DNA of 64,000 bases from Boletus sp. NGJ (taxonomy: Eukaryota > Basidiomycota > Agaricomycetes > Boletales > Boletaceae): contig JAGTXK010000120.1 in the NCBI GenBank assembly GCA_019096195.1, positions 1 to 64,000 on the forward strand, written 5' to 3'. The notes under the pieces were generated by a model. The model was not told the DNA's origin. It made no database searches and saw nothing but the letters and a program-made list of their open reading frames with translations. Below are positions 56,506-64,000 of the stretch, piece by piece. Position numbers and translations under genes: made by a program. The stretch's first letter is position 1, and each line of letters begins with the position of its first letter.

Positions 56506-57190
56506 ATGATTTGCGGCCTAGCCGTTTACTTGACTCGGCCATATCCGGTATATTGATTGTAACAGTGCCAAGTTGCCCCGCCTGGTGTGTTTCTATTTTA
56601 GCTTTGTAACCGTTTTCGCTGCGTCGATCTTTCCACGAGACTGGATATCCTATCGCATCCAATTCAATTCACTCTACAGGCTATTTATCATGGTCACCAC
56701 TAGATGCGGACATGTACATGTATCCGAGACGTTCAACTTTGCTGTGATCAACAACGGTCGAGACAGAGGAACAATCATGTGTCAAAGCGCATAATTGGTT
56801 GCGGATGCCCAACCTCATATCATTCCCCTCTACTCACGAACATTGTATCACTTCGAAAGTTAGCGACAATCGGAGTAGTCCGAAAAACTCTCGGACGGGG
56901 TCGTCTGAATCTCGTCAATATCATCTACTCGTGCAAGGCTCAAAGGTTCGGACACATTTCCGTATCTGGCCTATGATATCTCCAACTACCAAGACTACCC
57001 ACTGGCAGTTCGGTAGTCGCTGTGGTTCAGACTCCTTGCCTCGTCGATTAAATTTATGTAAGGGGTAAATATTAGCGAACAAATTAACAAGATTATTCTT
57101 CCACAAAATTGCAAGATGAGGTTGAGACTCAAAATCCGGCAGCTAAGGCTACTACCGCCTCTCAAGCTTGCGTCACAGGTGATATGTGTG
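56506..57190. other. Intergenic, no gene seen
   Basis: Between the PP2C stop and the end of the decayed eqolisin copy. The open frames are short and AT-rich with no motifs; no tRNA or repeat was recognised. Confidence 0.4.
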
Positions 57191-57985
57191 TCATTCAGTC
57201 AAGATCCATTCACAAATAACACTATTAGCAGTAGCGCTAATGAAGCCCACGATGCCAAAGTTCGCGAGGGGAAGAGTGGAATTCATAGCATGGACTCCGA
57301 CGATCCACTCGACTGATCCGGGGGCGCCCTCACACATCACAAGACACTCGGCCACAAATTCCTCCTTGGTAGCATTGCCAGTGGTGTGATTCTCAATTGT
57401 AATGGTGGGCCCTAAGTCACTGCGGTCAATGGAGACAGTGAGAACATCACTGGGATTGATGCCGATGCTGATAGCGCCAAACTCGCCGTGAGTGCAACCG
57501 GCATCCGTCGTCGGGGAAGCGCATACGGACAATTTGTACCAAGCTGTTCAATGCACGAATGATGAAAACCAATTCGGACTGAAAATCCAACGTCTCTCAC
57601 CACTGTACGATGACACTCCATTAATGATCATGGCGTCGATACTCACCTGGAGTGGGCCCAGGGCTAGGCAGCTGGCTGCTTGGAAACTGTGGACACCAAC
57701 CAAAATAGATAAACCATCAGTACTGTTACTACCGTCGACGCCCAAAAGGGTGGGGACGGCGAATGTACCAGTGACAGTGGGGTAAGTAGTTATGGTTTGG
57801 CCCTAACAAAAGAATTAAGATCAAACATGATCGATCTGAACCATTCAGTGGAGAGGCGTCGCAAACGAAAGCAGAGCATCTCCGTATTGCTAATCCAATT
57901 CCATCGACTGGCAAGTTGGGCCGTACAAAATCTATTCACTGCCTGCAGGAGATACGAATGTGGATTGGTTCGAAGCACTAGTTAT
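57191..57985 (-). pseudogene. Decayed inverted copy of the eqolisin (G1 peptidase) gene
   Basis: On the minus strand the order of the eqolisin at 51298 is kept but the coding frame is broken. The first exon relic contains FVSPAGS followed by in-frame stops, where the intact gene has IASPAGAA. The third exon is still long and open (DVLTVSIDRSDLGPTITIEN, EWIVGVHAMNS), retaining the catalytic Glu context EWIV but losing EDFE. The Gln motif region is replaced (LDGSNSTDG area) and the second exon is shortened. The intron beginning GTGAGAGACGTTGGA and ending before CTTGGTAC is about 90 percent identical to that of the intact gene, and parts of intron 1 are recognisable. No signal peptide exon is seen. 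Confidence 0.75.
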
Positions 57986-58145
57986 GACTTATGAAGGCGG
58001 AAGCTCAGGCTCCCAGTTGCTAGATACATAGTTGACCCTACCAACATAATCCTGCCGCACATAAGTAGTAGTTGAGCGATGGACCTGCTACGTATAACAC
58101 GACATGCGAACACCGATGTAACCTCGAATACTTCGCGCGCCAAGT
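57834..58145. repeat. Direct repeat copy A (partner at 63421-63715)
   Basis: Begins TCTGAACCATTCAG and ends CTTCGCGCGCCAAGT. It contains the first-exon relic of the decayed eqolisin and about 160 bases upstream of it, including CGTATAACACGACATGCG. The partner matches with small gaps at roughly 88-90 percent by eye. Confidence 0.85.
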
Positions 58146-58642
58146 TTGTGTCCGTTTCGTTTCGTTTCGTTTCGTTTCGGATTCCTACCGTTTGCAGACG
58201 GACCGTCGAGCGCGTTCGGCATCCTATATCATTTCAAAACAGCTGTTTCACTCATCACTATCTAATACATTGATCTACATGTGACTATAGTGTGACTACT
58301 GTGGACACTTTTGTTCTGGCACGCTGGCTCGTCCGTTTGTGAAAGTGAAACGAAACGCGAAAGCGGAGAACTGCCGAACGGCCCTTGAAGTCATTGAAGT
58401 TGGCAAGTTGGCAAGTTAGATAGACGCGCCACAATCCACTTTAACAGTACAGCACAGTAGAAGGAGGAATCTCGTTACAGACATGAATTGGACCGGAAAG
58501 TAGGGTCCATCTTGCGCCAACACCGGGGAGCAATCACGCGGCACAGGCGGACGCCGATGATTGCCTTATACATAGACATGAAATCGCGAAAAAAAAGAAC
58601 GTCAACTCTACTAGTACAAATGTTAAACAGGGGTTAAAATAA
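58146..58642. repeat. Gene-free stretch with (TTTCG)5 microsatellite and inverted relative
   Basis: Five TTTCG units at 58155-58179 begin exactly where the direct repeat ends. About 170 bases on, the complement appears (GAAACGAAACGCGAAAG, near 58345-58361), so the two could form a weak hairpin. GGCAAGTTGGCAAGTTAG near 58400 is a short tandem. No gene is seen; the right end is the 3' flank of the Zn2Cys6 gene. Confidence 0.45.
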
Positions 58643-61600
58643 TCACCAGGCTTCGGGCGTAGGTGTAAAGTCTCCAGACCAACCGTTTGTTCCATGCATA
58701 TTCAAGAATATACCATCAGAGCCATTGACGGGCAGGCCTAGGTCTGTGAGGCTCTAAAACGTGGAGTGGCCAAATGGTGAGGTAAGCTCCAACAGTGCCA
58801 AGTATAAATAACACACCTGCTCCTGTATCCACACCGGAATCGTCGAAGGGTTAAATATACTGCGATCACCCGGCCAGGAAAAACCAAGTTCTTCCATCGT
58901 CAAGGGAGGTGGGCCCATGGCAGGTGTGTCGACGTACGGGCCGACCATACCCTCTGGCAGTAACGGAGGAGGCAAGTTTTGGATTGGCGCGGCGATTCCG
59001 GGGAGCATGCCTACTTTACGGCGAAGGTTCGCAAGCATGATTCGTAGCGTGAGTGCATAACTGGGCATTCCACGTGTCAGAGAGACGTTGCGAAATACAA
59101 GTAATCATGTAAGCTGACCGTTCTGCTGCTACATCGGATAGTAGTTGTGCCAACTGTTCGACTTGGCTCATTATCGCAGCCAAGTCTAGTTCTGTAGGGA
59201 AAAGATTGGCCATCTTAAGCAAGAACAAGCCAGAGAAAGCCAAAGTGACAAGGCTGTCGTGGACAGCATAACGGAGGGCAGCTCTGTGGCAGACTTGGCT
59301 TGGTATCTGTCGGGATCATTCGAGCAATGTAACATACCGATACGGGGTGGAGTTCAGAAATATGGATAAACAGTTAAACGCGGCATCCTTGGCCTGGAAA
59401 GCGAGCTCGCGCTGCTCGAATGGCATCTTGTCCCATGATACTCCACGTAGTGCGACACAAACCAGCCAAAGCTTTGCATAATGAAGTTCTCCGGCGAGAA
59501 TTTTGCGTAACAAAGATTCTTCATCCATGGTCTGACCTAGAGGAGCATGTCAGCGGAGCTCTACGCGTCAAAAGGAGTTCTTACGATGCAGTTCATCGCA
59601 ATCGGCCCACCACTTATCAAGGGCAACATTGGCTCTGCGGATGAATGCAAGTGTGTTGTGGTTGACCTCCCCATTCAGCGGCGCGAGAGTCTCGTATATT
59701 TGAGCTACGCAATGGGTCATACGAGGTAAATGAAAACAGCATATTGAAACAAACTTTTCTGAGCAATCAGCTCGACAAGCGAGATGAGGCGGACATCTGT
59801 AGACGATGCCATAGGATGTGTAAGGAGAAGACGACAGTGCTTGATAGAGCATTCATCTCGTAGAACAATGGGTCGACCAGTCCCCAAGCTCATTCTATAT
59901 CACAACAATCAGGTTGTGAAGAACATTCCTGGAAAATACTTACTGATGGTCGAACCAGTACAGGCATAACCAGATCCGAGCGGATACAACTAGGACGCTC
60001 TCTAGTTGAACCCCACATCAGCAATAGGTTTATTACATACCAAGGTCCCGTTCTTCTTCTTCGGAGCGCAGTTTTCCAGACTCATCGGCGAGCTTTTCCA
60101 GCGCGCGGTGTAAACCGAGATCTAGTGCCATGCGCATCGCATGGCCACTTGGGAGCCATCCATTCGTGCTCCAGGCAGCAAGAAGCAACATCCCTGCAAG
60201 GGCAACATTATCTACTAAATCCCACGACTGTGAAGCCGCTTACCCATCACTGCTTCTTTCCTTACCACAGGACCGAAAAGTGAGGATCTAGCAATGCCTT
60301 GTGCCTCCTCCAAGCACTTGTAAAATGTGGGGCTAAGAGGAGCATTCCCACTACGAATTTTAGAGGCAATGGCGAGGATGGCATCGAAAGTCCATGGCGT
60401 ACGTTCCATCAGACTCTCAAACGTGTCGTAATTGGGGTCAAAAAGTGGAATGAAAAGATGGCACCCAGCAAAGAAACTGTAGAAAAATCAACATAAACAA
60501 TAGGGAGCCTAGCCAAGGAGAACTCACATGTGGTGAAGTTCTCTGGCTTCGGCTTCGAGAACGAGCCCCTGGTAAGTTAGCCATTAGACTTGTATGAAAG
60601 CCCATGATGAAGTTGCATACCTTTTCGATAACGTGTGGGAACGCATTCCTCGGAATTGGTTCTGGTCGTTGCCGTCTCTTCACACTCAAGCCAACTCAAT
60701 TGATCAAAGCAGATCATATTCGGATGGAAGGCAACTCACATGGGAGGAGCGGTGGACGGTGCTGCTGCTGCCTCTGCTGCTGCATTGGCCAACCCTTGAA
60801 GAGCCTCAATAGGAGCGTTGAGTGTAGCACGTGGGAGTGTATCCTCGGATTCGTCTTCCGATGATGCTGCAGTGCTTGGGACAATTCCATACGTGGCATA
60901 CTTGTGTGGCTGCACACACAGTTAGACGCTGTACCATTCAAAAACAGGCCAGACGTACTGGAGGTGCAAAGCCGGGGAGGGGGGGAAAGCTTGGGTTGGA
61001 TAACGGATCGGTATTATCCCGGGCCCTGAACATATGCGACATACCGATTACGAGTATAGGAAGGACCAGCATCATGACCAGATCCTTGTTTTACATTTGC
61101 GGAGTAACCAGGCTGCTGGTTGTTGGATTGACTTTGACTTTGTATCACAGACAGGATGCGATCTAACGAGGATTGCATTCCAATCATCTGACTTTGCATG
61201 ACCTATGACACACATTAGCTCAACTGAGAGTTCCTCTAACGACAGACACGTTGCAAAATACCAAATACTGGCCCTCGAGACGTGAGAGGCGCCTATTTTG
61301 ACGATTGTCAGAGATGATAAAAATTTCTCGACATGAACGTACTCCACGCTAGCACCAGATACTGGCTGAACAATCTTCTTCTCCGGCTTCTCGAAGATGC
61401 ATGGAGTACCACTTAGCTGACATCGACGACAAGGTGCCTGTCCGAAACCGTGCCGGGCCGGCGCGGGAGGTCGGGCCAGTGAGTTAATAGCGGCACGGCA
61501 ACGCAAAGGGCCGTCCAGAGCTTACCTCGCCCTCGCATCTGTTTTTTCCCTTTCTGCAAGCAGTGCAAGCCCTGGCACCACGCTTCGGGATGTGTGCGGG

Positions 61601-61756
61601 AGGCTGGGATGAAAGGGGGTGAGCGGATCCCTCCGCGGGTGATTGGGTCATGCCCTGCTGAGAGTTGCTGTTGATTGGCACTATGCTATCCGTCCGACGT
61701 CGCTTCGAGGGCACGTCTGAGTTATTTGAGGTTGTAGCGGTTGGGGACAAAGACAT
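58643..61756 (-). CDS. Zn(II)2Cys6 fungal-specific transcription factor
   Basis: About twelve exons on the minus strand. After a Ser/Thr-rich N-terminus (MSLSPTATTSNNSDVPSKRR) the zinc cluster reads ACTACRKGKNRCEGE|APCRRCQLSGTPCIFEKPEK: six cysteines with CX2CX6C and CX2CX6C spacing, split by a GT-AG intron. A short coiled coil follows (LVMQSQMIGMQSSLDRILSV), then an Ala-rich run, then the fungal-specific middle homology region: ELHHFFFAGCHLFIPLFDPN, DAILAIASKIRSG, MLLLAAWSTNGWLPSGHAMR with MALDLGLHRA, and SIGLGRPIVL. The C-terminus ends DFTPTPEAW and includes a 9-residue-type acidic/hydrophobic patch (LTMEELGFSWPGD) that could activate transcription. Nuclear. The target pathway cannot be told; neighbours give no cluster. 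The start is the ATG at 61756. Confidence 0.88.
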
Positions 61757-63420
61757 GATAGAAGACGGTACGTTATTGTCAGCGATGTAGACACCAGGCC
61801 GTTTCAGCACTGGCAGGAGGACTTCTCTGCTGAACACGTGCGAACGGAAACCAGCTCACACGAACTTGCCGCATCAGCACCTTGTAGGTAATCTTCAATC
61901 ATCTTTCCGTCCTGACTTTCTCGTATCGTTGGAGCCACCTGAACATCTAACGCCGTCAAAGGCGTCCCTCGTGATCAATCTTCTCTCTCACGCGCCCCTA
62001 CCGGTGCGTTGCTTGATATCGATATGTGTATAATACTTATCCTCTCTATTTATGCGGAAAGACTTGCAGTCCCACGGGAGTGCCATTCGGATCCTTGGCA
62101 CTTTCCATCACGATACAGTTTACGGCAGCCAGCCCTGCGCTCATTGACCAACAGCTGGTTGGTGCTTTAATATTTGCTGAACAGAACAACACCCGGGTGG
62201 ACGCTTTCAGATCACACCATTCTTGTGCCAGACCTTGCAAATATTAATATGTACCGCCCGTTGGATCGCGCCGTATTCTCCCGCATGTCAACCGAATCCA
62301 CGTTCGGTTGAATGCGCTTCAATAGGACCGGCGTATCCCCTCGGATTTCTCAGGGGGCCGGAGACTACAACTGGGACAGCGAACTCACCTAATGCTCACG
62401 TACAGAGCTGACCCGTTCGAACCGAAGGCTCAACCACAGCCCTGCAACCCGGGCTTCCAATCTTGGAGGTCGGGTGATCAAGTCTCCGTGTTGATGCCAC
62501 TGAAACACTTGCTCCTGATTTGTCATTCAAGTCGTCCAGGCAGGCCCAACAAGTATCCTTAACACCGCAGTCGAACGACAAATATCCCACAGTTTCAGGG
62601 GCCTCACTTGAGGCGCGACCTGTGATGTCGTTATGTCTGGAGGGCTCCCTAATCCCGGAGTCCCGAACTGTCTTATCTTATGAGGGAGTGTGTGAACATT
62701 GACGTTTTTATAGCTCACCGGTTACAATGTTTAAGATGCGGCAAGTCCCTGCCCGAGGGTTAGGACGAGGATGACATGTAGTATCTCGTCATGGTGTCTG
62801 GATTGTGCGGTGCTATGAAATATTTTCTTGTCGGCGTGGTCGCTGCTGCTAGTGTGTTATGGGTGATTGAGTCGGAACCCAGCTACTATGGCTTGCTACA
62901 TGGTGCAAGGTCATATGCTTTCTCGCTTCGTGCGCAGATTTGCCACATGAACAAACAAATGCCTTTCTTAGGACTAAATGTGAGATCCGGGTTCCGGATA
63001 CTGGAAATTACCGCGTTTAGATATACGGTTGTTTCCGGATTGCGTCGCTGGTGCTCCTTTGATGCGGGACTACTACTAGGTGTTGTCTCGGGTAAACATG
63101 GGACTGTGTAATACTAGCAGGCTCGATAATGTTAGTGATTCATGCGATTTCTTGTACGTTATCGTGTTCACTATTACAGACTCAGATTCAGCCAAATAGA
63201 TGTCAACATTAGTGATCATTCGTAAACATTCGAGACGAGAATCTCGTCATATTGTACAATGTAGAGGGACCTTTTTTCCTGATGGGGTGAAATGCGACTA
63301 GTTAAAGTGACTGGGTGAGCACACGATTCTGGTCGTATAACTGCAGCCCAACGCATGTAGGCGATGTAGTATTCCTGGGTTTGCAGGTTCATGCGTGTCG
63401 GCATCTATATAATTAATCAT
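61757..63420. other. Long gene-free stretch at the right end
   Basis: About 1.66 kb. The left part is the upstream region of the Zn2Cys6 gene. A 106-codon open frame at 62791-63111 begins with an ATG and a hydrophobic stretch (YFLVGVVAAASVLWVI), but shows no homology I recognise and sits next to duplicated DNA; I do not call it. A GTTCGAACC word near 62417 looks like a tRNA T-loop but no cloverleaf can be built around it. Confidence 0.35.
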
Positions 63421-63715
63421 ATCTGAACCATTCAGTTCGTCGCAAACGAAAGCACTGCGAGCGTCTCCGTATTGCTAATTTAATTCCGTTGATTGGCAAG
63501 TTGGGCCGTACAATATCTATTCTCTGCCTGCAGAAGATACGAATGTGGATTGGTTCGAAGTACTAGTTATGAAGGCGGAAGCTCTCAGTTGCTAGATACA
63601 TAGTTGACCCTATCAACATAATCCTGCTGCACATAATTAGTTGAGCGATGGACCTACTACGTATAACACGACACGCGAACACCGATGTAACCTCGAATAC
63701 TTCGCGCGCCAAGTC
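63421..63715. repeat. Direct repeat copy B (partner at 57834-58145), carrying an eqolisin exon remnant
   Basis: Same orientation as copy A, with several small deletions (for example the ACTTATG and GGCTCC words of copy A are missing). The first-exon relic of the eqolisin is present with the same two in-frame stops as in copy A, so copy B derives from an already decayed gene. It breaks off at CGCGCGCCAAGT, after which unrelated sequence follows for about 12 bases and then the inverted segment begins. Confidence 0.85.
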
Positions 63716-63727
63716 TACCGGAGTCGT

Positions 63728-64000
63728 TAGGAGAGACAGAGGTCCAAGTTACGCAACGTAAATTTCAACGAAAGATCTCGTGTCACGGAGATGGAGCCTC
63801 AGGGAGACCTGCCTGGTATCGCATCCGGTTCACTGAGGGGACGGTGGTGGCGATGCCTCCCATTCTATTGGAATTTCCTCCTCAATGGGTTGAGTATCAT
63901 GAGTAGCAACCCTTTCAACGTCCTGGGTTTCTACCAGGGTGGCGGCTGCTGATGGAGGGGGCACCTCTGACATGTCAACATCTGAAATATGAGGAACCGA
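63728..64000 (-). repeat. Segmental repeat, copy 2, inverted (partner at 52848-53115), reaching the window edge
   Basis: Reads AGGAGAGACAGAGGTCCAAG at its left end and continues to position 64000 without break. By eye 96-97 percent identical to its partner. Since the match does not stop at the edge, the duplicated block is longer than 273 bases. Confidence 0.85.
63830..64000 (-). CDS. 3' part of a gene with an acidic tail (second copy of the 52.3-53.0 kb gene tail), cut by window edge
   Basis: Minus-strand frame from the window edge to the stop TGA at 63830. It reads VPHISDVDMSEVPPPSAAAT, then ETQDVERVATHDTQPIEEEI and IPIEWEASPPPSPQ. Compared with copy 1 the differences are D to H, S to P and G to E, with no stop or frameshift, so this could be the functional parent gene. 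The rest lies beyond 64000. Function not recognised. Confidence 0.5.
   Translation of the reverse strand, partial: SVPHISDVDMSEVPPPSAAATLVETQDVERVATHDTQPIEEEIPIEWEASPPPSPQ

Noticed and set aside
62410-62430. GTTCGAACC word as part of a tRNA gene
   Set aside because: No matching acceptor, D or anticodon arms can be drawn around it on either strand.
62791-63111. 106-codon open frame with a hydrophobic start
   Set aside because: No recognised homology, sits beside duplicated DNA, and no splice or promoter support.

Overview
The window reads as nuclear DNA of a basidiomycete fungus, most likely an Agaricomycete. Genes are tightly packed on both strands and cut by many short introns (about 47-65 bases). 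The products are recognisably fungal: Zn2Cys6 regulator, eqolisin peptidase, SNG1/DUF3533 transporter, Mei2-like RRM protein, P5B ATPase, PAM16. I find about 27 protein genes, 2 broken or truncated gene copies and one partial gene copy at the right edge. No rRNA, tRNA or CRISPR array was found.

Layout. 1-2088 is repeat-rich: a probable Tc1/mariner end, then a fold-back block built of CATAGT/ACTATG units, then a gene-free stretch. 2089-22575 carries an unrecognised conserved protein, a GH5 glycosidase, a FAM72-family protein, RRP17/NOL12, the Qb-SNARE BOS1, a P5B ATPase, a small single-pass membrane protein, a metallo-beta-lactamase-fold enzyme, an unrecognised proline-rich protein, an amidohydrolase-like protein and a coiled-coil protein with an unusual glycine ladder. 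22772-36683 holds SND1 (Tudor-SN), a GT49-like glycosyltransferase, an ATRIP/Rad26-type checkpoint protein and UPF2. 37128-50243 holds a Mei2-like RNA-binding protein, mitochondrial ribosomal protein bS6m, a HAD hydrolase, a membrane RING-H2 ligase, a SNG1-type protein, PAM16 and RPA43. 51298-64000 is more dynamic: an intact eqolisin, a decayed inverted eqolisin copy, an eqolisin remnant, two copies of a gene tail in opposite orientations, an eIF5-mimic (BZW) gene, a PP2C phosphatase and a Zn2Cys6 factor.

Most genes are ordinary housekeeping functions rather than one pathway. RNA fate is well represented (SND1, UPF2, Mei2-like, eIF5-mimic, RRP17, RPA43), but I see no cluster logic tying these together. 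Several pairs share very short divergent promoters of 130-200 bases.

The points most worth a second look are: seven introns that only fit the protein families if spliced GC-AG; an 18-of-19 Gly-X3 ladder in one coiled-coil protein; the eqolisin/gene-tail segmental duplications at the right end; and a fungal FAM72 protein whose GC-AG intron could be retained without shifting frame. All splice models are hand-made from reading frames, splice signals and remembered family sequences; no database search was run.
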